From the NCBI GenBank assembly GCA_034387635.1, contig JAOANU010000007.1:868001-932000 (forward strand): a stretch of DNA of 64,000 bases. The letters run 5' to 3'. This stretch comes from Rhodosporidiobolus odoratus. Lineage: Eukaryota; Basidiomycota; Microbotryomycetes; Sporidiobolales; Sporidiobolaceae. Of the stretch, positions 20,894 through 32,404 are shown piece after piece. The first letter of the stretch is position 1. Each line of letters starts with the position of its first letter. The notes beneath the pieces were generated by a model that saw nothing but the letters and a program-made list of their open reading frames with translations, did no database searches and was not told where the DNA came from. Position numbers and translations under genes: made by a program.

Positions 20894-22796
20894 TTATTTT
20901 TGAACCGGCGGCGGCATCCATAGAAATGGCGGGCGGTTTGTGGAATTCTTCGTCCTCCCGTCGCCCCAGGCGTACTCGTCTGCACTCTGCTCACCTCGTA
21001 GGCACTCCAGAACCGCCTCACAAGCCCGTAGGCTTCCGTCGAGTCCAGAGCTCGCAAGCACCGCCGTTCCTTCCTGATCTCGTCGTTCGTACGTACCCGA
21101 GTCGTTGCTAGGAGGGGTGGGAAGTAGGAAAGCACACACACAACCTGAGAGTACGGCCGCGTCGATAGGAGAGGCAGACCGGTACCGGTTGTTCGTCCAC
21201 GCCATCTGTGCTGGGCATCCGAGCAAACGGAAAAGGTGGCAATCAGTCGCTCGGCGAATGCTCGTACACGCTGGGTGAGGAGTGCAGGCTTGGCGAAGGG
21301 GAGGCTACGTAGGCGGTCGTGGAGGGGGCGCAAGTCGGAGTGAAGGGAGGGACAAAACGGAACGGAGCTGGAAACCAGATCAGTCGGCGTAAAGGGAGAC
21401 GAGCTGTAAATAGTCAGCGACAGCGAGAGCGTGGCGGGAGGTAAAGATGCAGCTGATGGCAGACGGAAAGCGCGACAGGAGGTTTCCAGGAATGCCCACT
21501 CGCCGCCAACCATCTTCCGCCTTGCAAGCCGGCCGCTCAGTCCGCCGGTCGAAGTGGCTTGGCGTCGAGGCCAACGCGTGTGTTCATGCAGCCCGTATCA
21601 AAGCATAGCATGCTGATATGGCAGCGAAGAAAACTGAGAGGGACAAGCATCAGAGCCAAAGTCGTGCGGACGCGGGAAAGGAAGGAAAAGCGCGAGATGG
21701 ATTCCAGGCTGACCGCGCAACGAATGCAGTTCCAGCGTAAAGCGTGAGGTATGTACCATTGGAAGAGGGTGATCGGGGTTGGTGGACCGACGCCGCGAAG
21801 GCTTCCGACCTCGCTTGCGGCGATGCTGAGCACGAACAGGCGCCTCGTCCACTGCCGGACACGTCTTCTGATCCCGCATCTGATGTGAGCTACAGGCGCA
21901 GAATGAGAGAGTCCCTCAAGTCTTAGCGTCTGAAGGGATCCGAGACCTTCAAGGCAAACAGACGTACGGCGGAGGCGCATAAAACTGCACACTGTGGGCC
22001 TAACCTCCGAAAGCGTGCTTGAAGGCGTCCCCGACGTCTGCAGATAAAGCTCGTCAGCGATGTAGAACCCCACTGAGAAAGGAAGGACAGTACCATTGAT
22101 GACGCCCATTGCCGCTGCGAGGACGAAAGAAAGGGACGATCAGTATGTGTCGGCTTACTTACCACCTGATACGATGAGCACGCTTACCAGACGTGAAGTC
22201 GACCGCTATGACGCATCGAGTTAGACCGAAGAAGAAGGGGTGGGAGAGAGATGAGCAAAATAGGAAAGATGAATCAGTCCCTGCTCGACGGGGCTGTTGC
22301 GAAAAGAGGATCGCACGTGTTGTCACCTTCGGAAATATGACAAAGTCTTCGACCTCCTTGTACGTATCTTCGCCATACTTGTATGCCCACCATCCCCCAC
22401 CGCCAATAATGAGCAAAAGGACGACGACGAGAATGATGTGTTTTGTTCGAGACGAGACATTCTGTGTGAGCAATCTATCAGTACAAGGGCTTCAGTCAAC
22501 CCGACATCGCTTGAACGTAGGAACGAGGCGAAGAAACGACTTACGACCTGCTTCCCTCCCTTTCCTATTGACCGATACACCACCTTACTCTCTTCTTCTC
22601 TTTGCACTCTGCCCTCCTTATCCTCCGTATCATGTCCCTCGTCTGGATCCTCAACAGAACTCAGTTCCTCCTCTTCATCTCGCCATCGAGTTGCTGGAGG
22701 TGTTCGCGGTTGAAGGCGTCGAAGAGGTAGTGCCGGGGTGTCGTACAGAGTCGTGCCCGGCGCGACCGGGCGACGGGAAAAGGTGGACGAGGCCAT
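20894..22796 (-). CDS. Uncharacterised single-helix membrane protein, multi-exon
   Basis: The first exon (22796 down to about 22550) encodes MASSTFSRRPVAPGTTLYDT and an acidic, Glu-rich segment ending VVYRSIGKGGKQ at a splice junction. The next exon carries one clear membrane helix (HIILVVVLLLIIGGGGWW) followed by AYKYGEDTYKEVEDFVIFPK. Small exons follow: AVDFTSG, then AMGVING, then DVGDAFKHAFGG. Later open segments encode LVSSSVPFCPSLHSDLRPLH, FAERLIATFSVCS and finally SSGLDGSLRACEAVLECLRG, reaching a stop near 20894. The middle exons (21980-21550) are uncertain. The layout suggests a short cytosolic N-terminus and a larger soluble domain on the other side of a membrane. I do not recognise the family. 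Confidence 0.5.
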
Positions 22797-23226
22797 CCTA
22801 CAGGGTGTGTCGCGAGGGAGAAAAGCAGGCGCTAAGTGTCCTCGCTTGCCGCATCATCGACAGGAGCGCTCCGCGGACGGAAACGGATTGTCAACGACGA
22901 CAAAGGCCTCAGCGCGTCGCAGCCGAGGGATAATGACAAGGATAAGAGGAAGCTGAGCACCTATGCGCACCAACGAGAAGCAGCTTAGCGGCGTCTCGGC
23001 AGTTAGAAGCTGCCTGCCAACCAACGCCAATTTGGGAAGGTTGGGAAACCCGGTACGAAAGTACTGATTCGTCTCCCCTAAGCAGCAGAAATACAGACGA
23101 GCGGTCAATGCACCAATGCCTGTACAATGCAGATGCTCGAGCGGGAATAGGGAGAAGAACAGACCTAGCACAACAAGATAAACCCTCCCTAAGTCTCCTT
23201 GTCTCGTCCTCGCGACCGACGCATTC

Positions 23227-25254
23227 CTACATTCGTTGCTGCCTCGAGCTCCTTGTACTCGCCTGTCTGAGCCGGTATTCCCTTCGACTTGCCGTCGTGT
23301 CGAGGCCACCGAGACGGGACCAGCCCGGAAGGGGGACGACGAGGCAGGTTAGATTGTCTTCGCTGATGAGGTTGGACGGCGTATTGAGGATGGGTGAAAA
23401 GGGCGCAGGAGCGAATCGTGGATTGGGAGTTTGGTGAGAAGATGCGGCGCAGAGAAAGTATTATAGTCGGTGAGAGGCGCAAAGAGAATACAAGAATAAG
23501 AGCACGCACGCCCCGACATCCTCTGCGAAACCGACCACCCTCTTGGCCGCTCGTTCCGGGCTCGCCACCGCCTTCGGATTGTTGTTGAGCTCTCGGGTCT
23601 TCGTGATCTCGAGGCGGACGAGGTCGCAAATTTCTTGATCGGAGAGTGAGTCGGTGATACCGTCAGAGATGAGCAGGAGGAAGGCAAAGTCGTCGCCTGT
23701 AAAAGCGAAAGAGAACAGTGAGCCACTATGTTGAACGCCAGTGCGGGAAAGAAGTAACGAGAAGCATGCGTTGGGAGAAAGGTAGAATTACTCACCTTTG
23801 ATTACCCTCTTTCCAATCTCAGGCTCCGCAATTACCCCTAAAGGCTTGAACATCCTATCACCCACTCCCCTCGTATTCGCCAGCGTCCCACCCCATCTCG
23901 ACTCCCCAAAGCTATCCGTGATCACACCCGTTCCGGTTGTTCGCAGCCTTTCCACCTCGGTCCTCGAATCAGCGTGGTGGGCCTGCGTAAGCCGATATGC
24001 TCGACCAGTCTTCGTAGAGGCAAGGAGGGCGGAAGTGTCGCCAAGGTGGGCTATGGTGAGCGAGAGGAGGGAGGAGGAATAGTACGGATGGGAATGGGGA
24101 AGGTCGAGAGAGTGGAGAAAGGCGAGGGTGCCAACAGAGCCAGACTTGCCGAAAGCCTCTTCAGGTGTGGAGAGGATATGGTTGTCGGCCTGAGAGAATG
24201 TATCGTTAGCCTCCATACTTCCTCGAGTCAGAAGCGGTGTTTACCGGCCAACTCGAAGGTAGGAGAAAGCTGGTTGTTTTCGATCGAGCAAGACGCACCT
24301 GTAAGAATCCTAAGACCGCCATCTCGTCCAGCCCCATACCTCTTCGGTACGTCCCATTGCGCTCCGCCTCCTCAATAGCGCCTTTGTGAAATCGCTCGAG
24401 CAGTCCTCCCCGGTAGCGTTTCAGGTAACCGCCGACCGAGCGATATTGATCTATTGTTTCGGGAATGGCAGAGTCTCGAGCTTTCTCGACGAGAGGTAGT
24501 AACGAAGAGGCAAGGTATTTCGAAGTTTGCGCGCCACCGTGTCTACGGGGAAGTACGGCGAGTTAGGAAGCGATGCAGGAGGACATGGACGGGTAGCGGA
24601 ACGAACCCATCGAAGACACCGAAGCATGCGACTTGCCGCCGTCGCCCTTCGCAATCGTCTTGGGATTCCTCGCCGTCAAAGCCCTCCTTAGTTTCGGGAT
24701 TCCATCCGGAGCCTAATCGTTCTTCGAGGACATTCAGTCGCAGAGCGGACTGGGGCACCGCAAGCGAGGACACGGCGAAGGTGTCTTCCTGGTACCTGTC
24801 AGATCAGATGATGTCAGCGTCCGGTTAGAGCTTAGTGGCGAGCTTCTGTAGCTCGCACGAGGAAAAGGAGAAAAGTGAGGGTCCAACGCACGGCCGTTCT
24901 CCTCGAGATTGGGCGACTCCGACGGCCGCTTTCGATGTCTGTGGTAAGATTGTATCAAAGAACGTTCTGGCTGACAATTACGGCGAAGGAAGGCAGACGT
25001 ACCAGGTTGACCTTGACCGTTCCATGCCGAGTCCGAAAGCTCTGCTGTTTGCTCACCCATCGCCGCTGTCCCGCTGGTCCCGCCGATCTGACCGACGGAG
25101 CTGTAAACGTGGCCTTGTGTGTCCGTTCAGGAGCTGGTGAATGTGCTAAGCCGCGCAAAGGAGTGGGGAGGTGGTGTGGTGGGGAGGACCATAAGTGACG
25201 CGATGGGATCACTTGGAACCCCCGCGGAGGGCATGAGCAGCTACATCGTAGCAT
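23227..25254 (-). CDS. Mitochondrial PP2C-type protein phosphatase
   Basis: PP2C enzymes are metal-dependent Ser/Thr phosphatases. The first exon (25254-25003) starts MLRCSCSCPPRGFQVIPSRH, an Arg-rich leader without early acidic residues that looks like a mitochondrial presequence. Exon 2 is 24938-24892 (TSKAAVGVAQSRGER) and exon 3 starts at 24795. PP2C motifs appear in order: PYQEDTFAV, VFDGHGGAQTSKYLASSLLP (split by an intron within the Gly codon), AHLGDTSALLAS, SRWGGTLANTRGVGD, LISDGITDSLSDQEICDL and the final AEDNLTCLVVPLPGW. The metal-binding aspartates are all present. The yeast mitochondrial members Ptc5, Ptc6 and Ptc7 act on pyruvate dehydrogenase, mitophagy and coenzyme Q respectively; the motifs do not decide among them. 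It shares a short divergent promoter with LSM5. Confidence 0.88.
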
Positions 25255-25413
25255 TCTCGTCGGGTCTAGCGTGAGACTATGCTATCTAACGGTGAGGAAG
25301 TAGAGCTAAGCCATCTCAACCAACTTGCAATTGGCTTGTACCAATAAAGTCGCACGCGCAATACCCTCTCCGGCTGTTGGTACAGACGTAAGACTGCCAA
25401 TATATAGGCTAAT
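25255..25413. promoter_or_regulatory. Bidirectional promoter between PP2C (-) and LSM5 (+)
   Basis: Only 159 bp separate the two start sites, so both genes must share control DNA. It contains an inverted pair of CCAAT boxes (ATTGG 25330-25334 and CCAAT 25341-25345, six bases apart) and an AT-rich TATA-like patch near 25399-25406 on the LSM5 side. Confidence 0.65.
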
Positions 25414-26075
25414 ATGTACGTAAGGCTGTCCTTCCCGCTCACAAAGATGTTGATTGAAGCTGTTTACAGGGCTTCAACAATTCTCCCTCTCGAGCTGGTG
25501 GACCGCGCAACGGGTAGCAAGGTTTGGGTCATCATGAAGACAGGTAAGTCTTTCCTGTAGCTGTGCGTATGCTCCGACATTCGTACGTGCTGATGCGGCC
25601 AACTTGTCCTCGAGCAGATCGTGAATTCACCGGAACGCTTGTCGGATTCGATGATTACGTCAGTGAGTGCAAAACGCTTCGAAACGCTCTTGCAACGACC
25701 TTCGCTGATTCTCCCCTCCTGTAGACATGGTCCTTGACGACGTAACGGAATAGTGGGCTTTTTCTCTTTTCCTTCTCGCTCCATTTTCGCCCTCGTGCTT
25801 CTGCTGCTACTTACACACTTCTCTGTGAACGCACCACTCGCTACACCCTCGCCAATGCGTTGTCGGCCTCCCCCTCGCTCACCGCATTCACCTCGACCCA
25901 TTTCCTTGTTCCTCCCTCGTTGCCTCCCTATCCAACCTGCAGCGAAACTACCCCGACCGGTCGCAAGGCAACCAAGCTCGGTCAAACATTGCTCAACGGA
26001 AACAACATCGCCATGATCTGCCCAGGACGAGGGCCGGAGGATGAAGAGGTGCAGTCGACCGGAGGCAAAGAATAG
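25414..26075 (+). CDS. LSM5: U6 snRNA-associated Sm-like protein LSm5
   Basis: LSm5 is one subunit of the LSm2-8 ring that binds the U6 snRNA 3' end in the nucleus and of the LSm1-7 ring in cytoplasmic mRNA decay. Exons 25470-25543, 25618-25662, 25725-25752 and 25943-26075 encode ASTILPLELVDRATGSKVWV, then DREFTGTLVGFDDYVNMVLD, DVTEYETTPTGRKATKLGQT and LLNGNNIAMICPG. These are the Sm1 and Sm2 motifs, with GFDDYVN and NGNNI typical of LSm5. All phases match, giving about 93 residues against about 91 in human. The usual family start M-A-x-x-ILPLEL is best restored by a 2-nt coding exon AT (25414-25415) spliced over 25416-25469 to G at 25470. The alternative is an unspliced ATG at 25447, which adds MLIEAVYR. 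Confidence 0.93.
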
Positions 26076-26279
26076 ATCTGAAATACGAAGTGTTGTACAG
26101 CTTGCAGAGGCTGTGAGTCATTTTTGTCGCTTTTCAGCTGCGATAGCGCTGCTCTTGCCCCCCTAGTGCCGAATCTGGCTCTTGGCTTCCGCCGTGCCGC
26201 TTCCTACCCCGGGCGGCGAAGCCAAACACACCTGTTTCCGTCGCTATCTCTTTCGCATTGTCCCCCGCGGTCACACCGG

Positions 26280-27178
26280 CTGGGCAAGGTGCGTATATAT
26301 ACCGTACATAGCCATCGTGATCGATCGCTTGGACCCGCCTTATACGGCGGCTTCTTCGGAATCCGGTTCAACTACGTAAGCACTCTTGCCCTTGAACTTA
26401 TCTTGGACTTCTCTCTCTTTTGTCTCCTCCCATTCTCCCGACCACCATCGCCAAAAACCCGCCGAAGATCCGCTCGCAAGTCATGGACGACAAAGAACAA
26501 GACGCAAATATTTTCAGCCGCCTCGAGATTGCATGGAGGCTTGCCCACCCTAAGTACCCCGAGCAAGATGAATACCCGGATCTTCGAAAGAACTATGCCC
26601 GCCTGACCGCCACCGAGAGGATCTCGGCTCGGGATAAGATGACCCACCTCCGCAGACTCCTTGAAGCAGAGCGCAGTTGAGAGAACGAAACACCGATAAA
26701 GCTCGTGCGCTGCTGACAATGTCTTGTCGCTCACCTAGACCATAGGCTGACCCGAATATTCTGCTGCAGGCTTACTTTAAAGCGAGAGAGGCGGTCAATG
26801 AGGAATATGTAAGCCTTTCAGATGCGCCCCATCTGCCGGCACCTCGTTCCAGCTGTGGCGTACACTAACCCTTGGTGGCATCCTGCTGTTTGCATGACAC
26901 AGACGAAGCGACGCGAGGCTGCAAGTTTGCATGAGCCCGAAGCTACGAGGCATTCGAAGGCCAAGGTCACTTTTTCCGTCTTCGTCGATTTCTTCCAGTA
27001 AGCTAACCTTGCTGTCTTGTTCCAGTTTCACTAACTCTCCCTTCGCGCCTGTCAGCGGTACGGGAACGCCCAACGCAGGTTCACGAAGCGTACTTGCAGG
27101 GCCTACGCTTGAAGCTCGTGGTGGAGGAGGATTGCGTCGATTCAGCTGATGTTGGTAAAGGTCGGGACGCATTGCTTA
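26280..27178 (+). CDS. Hypothetical small basic/charged protein, exons unresolved
   Basis: A TATATATA motif at about 26294 and a GTAAGC donor near 26377 suggest a promoter and a non-coding or short first exon. A frame from ATG 26482 encodes MDDKEQDANIFSRLEIAWRL, AHPKYPEQDEYPDLRKNYAR and a helical end to a stop at 26680. Downstream open exons may belong to the same gene: ADPNILLQAYFKAREAVNEE (to a GTAAGC near 26809), TKRREAASLHEPEATRHSKA, and VHEAYLQGLRLKLVVEED ending near 27178. Joining them needs a non-obvious donor before the 26678 stop. Charge and helix content suggest a nucleic-acid-binding or coiled protein, but I do not recognise it. Confidence 0.4.
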
Positions 27179-27720
27179 CCGCATGACCAGTCCTCAGTCG
27201 AGTTTCAGCACGTTTCAGCACGTTTCAGCTGAGGTTCAGGTCAGTGAAAGGCAGGCCAAGAGGGACCAAAGAGCGAGCCAAATCCGTTGACCTTCTCAAG
27301 TGCGAGTGCAAACCGCCAAAACAGCTTCTTATCACGCTATCTGTGTATGGGAGACTTGGCTTGGAAGCTTGAACCCGGTTTTAATCGGTCTTTTCTCACT
27401 CCTGTCCCGACCCCCGTGATTTGCTGACAAAGCGTGTCGCCTTTTCCTGTCCTCCTGTTTTTTTTCGTTCCTTTTCTTCTGACAAAAGCTGGAGCACCTT
27501 CCTCTATCCCTGCTTCTTCTCCTATTAGACTTGGCTGTTCCTCTGTATGACTCGCAACAAACGCGTCTACTCCATACCGAGGTACCTCCGCCTAGTTGAG
27601 CGTTTGCATCTCCGCGCCGAAGCCGCCAACCTGCCTTTCGTCCTAGTCTAGAACCGCAATGCAACCTGCTCTTTCCCCTGCGTACCACCCCAGTATACGT
27701 GCAGAGTACCACCCTTCAAA
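27179..27720. other. Intergenic, no gene seen
   Basis: This is the 3' space between the 26.3-kb hypothetical gene and family member A. A short triple GTTTCAGCAC-type repeat sits near 27201-27232. An antisense ORF at 27332-27712 is Arg/Lys-rich without domain features and is rejected. Confidence 0.4.
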
Positions 27721-29442
27721 TCAATATTCAGCCAACGCTCCCGCCCTCCCTCTCCCAAACCTCCTTCTCACCCCACCCAGACTCGGATATTCCTTAATTG
27801 GCTCCAACATGAACCCAGCGTGTTGCTGATACAGGTGTGAAGAAGGGGAGGATGTGGTAGAGTAGTTCTGTAGGTACTTCCGGTTGTTCCGATTCGACTG
27901 ACCGCAAATCTCAGAGAGAGGCTGTGAATTCACAGCACTTAGATTTGTCAGCCGCGAGGCGGTTCACATTCAGCAAGAGCAGGGTCAGCGGGCGGAGAAG
28001 AAAGAGTCTGACCTTTGGGTTGATGCACTGCAAGATGTAAAGCGGGCCAGGCTGAGAAAGAGAAGAGAATGCAAGGCAACAAACAGTGTCACAAAGTCAG
28101 TCGGCGATGTCCGCATGTCTGCGAAAGGACCACATAGGGCGAGACAAAGAAAAACAAGAGACGCACGAAAAGGGGTTTCCACTTCTCCATCTGTGCCCAA
28201 ATCGCTTCAAACTCCCTACCTAATGCTCGCCTGTCTTCCAATCCAAGCTGAGCCCATCCTCCCATCTTGTTCAACATCCGCATAAGCCCGCTCACCAAGT
28301 CAAGTGCGTCCTCGGGGCTGATGGTCTGAGTAGCTTTTGCGCGCCGGAGCAATATGTCGACGGTTCCGGGAAGGGTTGCTCCGGTCTCGAGGTTCGCTTG
28401 GAGCTCGGGGTTTAGAGTGGATGTGAGAAAGTCTTGTGGGGCGTGGAAGTACATCGTATCAAGCGGGACGGCCGCACCTACGAGTGGCTGGGATGGAGGA
28501 GCATGCGTAAGTCATGGCGAGTGTCATGGAATCAAACGAAAGATCCTGACTAGCTGGTATTGGCTTCTGCTGTTGAAAAGGGTATCGACGTCTGGCTGAG
28601 AAGGTAAATCTTGGTCAGCAAATGGGGGTGACCAGGAATTGATGAAAAGAGAATTGGCGGTTCGCGCACCTGAGTGATTCCCCAGCCGAGCGTGAGCACA
28701 AACGCGTTCCAGATATTCCGGGACAGGGTGCGACGCTCGTCATCCTGTAGAGCTAACCATCCGTTCGCCCTTTTCTCCCCTGTCTGCCGTAATTGCGCCT
28801 TGAGCGGTGAGTGTCTGTCGCACTGATTGAGGAGTATAGACAGCGCCTCGATCGCTTGCCTGTAAGCGCGACTTGTGTACTGCTGGCTGAACGGTAAAAG
28901 GGGAAAAGCGGGAGGCAGGGTCTCGGCTGCGCGAGTGCGGTAGAGGAGATCGGGGTCGGATACGAGGCGGAAGAGCGTCGATTGGCCTGAAGCCCAGCCG
29001 TGAAAGCGCGTGTACTCGTTGATGGCATACATTTGGCGCTTTGTGCAAACAGAACGAGAGGTGAGCTTCGAAGGGCTGCAGAAGACAAAGAGGGAGCAAG
29101 GAGAATGCGAATGCTCACCTCGCACCACGCAACTTGTGCCAACAACGGTCCCACCTGCGGATAAGACATGAACCGTCTCAGTATACAATGTGCGCCGCAA
29201 GAGCGATACGCGCAACGTACCAACCACTTGTGGTACTTCTTCGGTTCCAACTTTGTTGACGCGACCCAGTTGAGCATATGGATCACAACTCTGTGCAACC
29301 AGGCGGGCAGAGTCTCCCATCGCTCAGCCGTCACATTCAGCAGCAGCGGTGGAAGAGCTCCGATCGAGGAGTCGTCGTTGAGCAAGGCTCGGACGGCTTT
29401 GAGGAAGTGATCGTATCGAATGATAGGGGAAGAAAAGCTCAT
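27721..29442 (-). CDS. Unknown seven-exon paralogue family, member A, about 410 aa
   Basis: Exons on the minus strand: 29442-29221, 29154-29119, 29038-28670, 28595-28551, 28487-28167, 28051-28013 and 27921-27721. Every exon is a multiple of three, so all six introns are phase 0. The protein starts MSFSSPIIRYDHFLKAVRAL. Features shared with members B and C, in order: ETLPAWL, VAWCE-RQMYAINEYTRFHG, PPAFPLLPFSQQYT, AYRQAIEALS, LSRNIWNAFV, ALGREFEAIWAQMEKW, LQCINPK, PLSEI and a C-terminal SLGGVRRRFGRGRAG. No signal peptide or membrane helix is seen, so a soluble protein is expected; the arginine-rich tail could bind nucleic acid or act in targeting. I do not recognise the family. It is convergently oriented relative to its left neighbour and divergent from B and C. 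Confidence 0.8.
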
Positions 29443-30280
29443 GGCGGGTCGTTGAGCCGGTACGTAGAAGCAGCGGAAAGGAAAGCAACTAGCGATGACC
29501 TTTCAGTGTGGAAAAAGAGGGTGTCAAGGGGTACCCGCGGACGTGCCCCGACATGAAAGAAAAGAGTCGCGGAGGCGATGCGTCCTTCTGCAGCTGACGG
29601 GTTACGCCAGGTCGAAGCGGCTATCGTAACTTGTAGCAACCGCAGGCAGACTGATTGGCGCACCAGGCGGGGGCTGCACAGCGAGAGAAGGGTAACTGTG
29701 TAGGAGACGGTGGGCGCGAGGAGGAAATCACAGTTTTACACTGAAGAGGCCCGAAAGAGCTGAGCGCTAAGACACAAGACAGGGTTACATGGAGTGCTCA
29801 CCTGCCGTACGCCGTCCTAGCAGCTGTGTTTCTCCGACTACCCTGTCCCGGTTAAAGTCGATGAACATCGCTCTGTGTCGCAGCCATTACTGAACGGGAG
29901 ATGGTCGGCGTTGGGTTCAGCTGTGGCAAGGACGACTGCGCAGCCGGTGCATGGGTCAGTGTGTCAGACTGAGCGATCAATGAGCGCAGCTCAGAGAAGC
30001 CATAAGGGAAGAGAACCCCTCCCCTCCCAATTCGACAGCGTCCTAAAGTTTCTCCAAGCCAGGCTCGGAGTGTTGACAAGCGCCGATACAGCACGTGAGC
30101 TACTTCTACAATGCTAGCGGAACCCGTATTGCATTTCCCAAGTCGTCGACCGGTCAACAGCTGTTGCAGAGCCTCGTCGACATCGCCAACTTCCTGTCCG
30201 CGGACGTGCCGACTTTTCCCTCTCGCCCTCCCTCTTTCCTCCTTCCCTTCCGCCTGTACGTCCACGCTCGACCGACCAAC
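29443..30280. other. Intergenic divergent promoter region
   Basis: This stretch separates member A (-) from the double-psi-barrel gene (+). Plus-strand frames here read into the barrel gene without an upstream ATG, and minus-strand ORFs are low complexity. No specific element is recognised. Confidence 0.35.
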
Positions 30281-32404
30281 ATGCCCCGCACTCGTCGCTC
30301 CCGGTATAGCAACGTAGAGAGGGAAGCAAGCGAGAGCGACGCCTCTTTCCTCTCTGCTTCGTCGGTTTCCTCCTCCTCTGACGACGATGAGGAGGCCAAG
30401 GTTGGGCTGGGGAGCGAGGCGGATAAGGGGAAGGGGAAGGGGAAGAGTGGGGGGAAGAAGGTCTGGGTGATGCAGTCTAGGGTACGTCGTTTCTCCCTCT
30501 CTCTCCTCGTCTTGCCTCATAATTTTCCTTCAACCCGTTCGGGTCCTCGGCGCCCCGTCGCACCCTCCCGCCGTGCGGATTGCTGACGTGTCTTTGCTCG
30601 CGCACGTCACCGTTTCCAGGGCAAAGGCGGCAACCGGTATCAAGACGATCCACCTTCCGACGGAGATGGTCATTACCGCGACGATTACGACGACGGAGGT
30701 CAGCAGCAAGACGGAGGCTACTCGGATGATCCCAAAGGCGGCTACTCAGACGATCAACAAGGTCAATACTCGGACGATGACAAGTCGGGAAGGTATGATG
30801 ATGACGGGACTGGTGGTGGAGGCGGAGAAGGAGGGGGGAAGAAGAAAAAGAAGAGACGGAAACATGGCGGTGCCGCTGCGGGCGCGGCTGATGTGCAGGA
30901 CGGGCAGGATTCGAAGCGTAAGATGTGGTTCTGGGCGGGCGGTGGGGCGGCGGTTCTGGTTCTTTTGCTTTTGATCGGGTTCTTCATTTGGGTAAGCCTT
31001 TCACTTTCCTTCTTTTCCACCCCTGTTCGAGGCTATCTCCTCCTCTTCTTCCCCTTCCTCGCTGACAAGTTGTTACCCACGCGCTTGCACAGAAAAACAA
31101 CAGCTCTTCTTCCTCTTCTTCCTCGTCGTCCGAAAAAGACTCTTCAAGCTCCAGCTCTTCTGACTCCGACATGGCATCCGGCGCCGCCGGTCTCGCCTCG
31201 GCCCTCGACTCAGCCACATCCGCCATTGCCGCACCAGCTGTGACTTCCCCAACCAGCGCGGCTGCAGTCGCCGCAACCCCAACTCCAGCAAGTAACGCCA
31301 CCTCTCCTACGCTTGGTCTCGGCCTTGCAAACGGCGCTGCTTCTGGAGGGGCTGGCTCAGCAGCGTCGAGTACGAGCAGCGCTATGGATGTGGCTGCTAC
31401 TTATGCTGCTCAAGTGACGTGGTTCCAAGCTGGTACGCAACCCTTTTCCTCCCTTCTTTATCCTCGCTTTTCGCGATCGGGGTCTCATTCTTCCTGCATC
31501 TCGCCATGTCGCATCGCAGACGACGAGATGACGGCTTGTCAGACGAAACCTTCGGATGGGGACTATGTCATTCACGTTTCGGAGGAATTGGTAAGTCGCC
31601 TTTTCTCCCCTTCTCGCTCTCCCCGCTTCTTCCGTTGCTGATGTTGCGTTGAGGTGTCCTCGCAGTATGGAAACGTGAATTCTGTATCTGACTTGTGCGG
31701 GAAATGGATTACGATGTATCAGTTGGAGACGGACAGTTATGTTAGGGGGACTAGTACGTGCTCCTTCTTTCCCCTCCGCTCTAGTCTCTCAGCTCGCAAC
31801 GATCTCCTCATACACCTGTCGGCTCGGATCCTGACTCACTCCTGCGTCTCCTTCGCTTCGCCTGCCGCCGATCATCAACTGAGCAGTCGAAGGAATCTGC
31901 AAAGATTGTTCAGGTCACAACATCGATACCTCAAGAGCCATTTTCCAGTCCCTCACTCAGGTACGTTCTCTGTCTCTCTCCCTCCTCCTCTCCATTCATC
32001 TCTCAGTGCCCCGTCGTCGCTTACACATTTTCACCTACTTCCCCCGTGTCCCTCACTCGCTCGCCACCTTACCTTTCCCATACCCGCAGCGAATGGAAAT
32101 CGGCATGACCCTCATTCAGTGGTGGTGGACCGACTCGAAGCACGAACCCAAAGCTACGATCAAGTCCTACGCTCCAACAGGCGCTACAGGTGGTGGGGAT
32201 AACGCAGCCGGAGCAACGGGGCTCTCGGGTGGAGGTAACGCAGCCGGAGGTGCAGGGGGCGTGGCGGTCGCGACCGGCGTGGCTACCGCTACAGGTGCAG
32301 GTACAGGTGATGGAGAGGTGAGTTTGCCGGTTCAGAGTGGGGTGGGGGAGATTCAGGCGGCGAGGGTGAGGGGGAGGAGGGAGAGGAGGAGGAGAGTTTG
32401 GTAA
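30281..32404 (+). CDS. Membrane-anchored expansin/RlpA-like double-psi beta-barrel protein, 486 aa
   Basis: Seven exons with matching phase: 30281-30481, 30620-30991, 31093-31432, 31520-31590, 31666-31753, 31887-31960 and 32090-32404. The N-terminus is charged, Ser- and Asp-rich, with GGYSDD-type repeats and a Lys/Arg cluster just before one membrane helix (WFWAGGGAAVLVLLLLIGFF, about residues 172-191). A Ser/Ala/Thr-rich stalk suited to O-mannosylation follows, then a domain typical of expansin-like barrels: AQVTWFQA, ACQTKPSDGDYVIHVSEE, YGNVNSVSDLCGKWITMYQ, VEGICKDCSGHNIDTSRAIF, IGMTLIQWWW. A Gly/Ala-rich tail ends in a basic cluster. Such barrels can bind or loosen cell-wall polysaccharide; many fungal ones lack enzymatic activity. 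The type II topology places the barrel outside the cell, which is inferred from the sequence order. Confidence 0.85.

Noticed and set aside
27332..27712. Arg/Lys-rich 126-codon minus-strand ORF
   Set aside because: No domain, start context or conservation signal; composition reflects a pyrimidine-rich plus strand.
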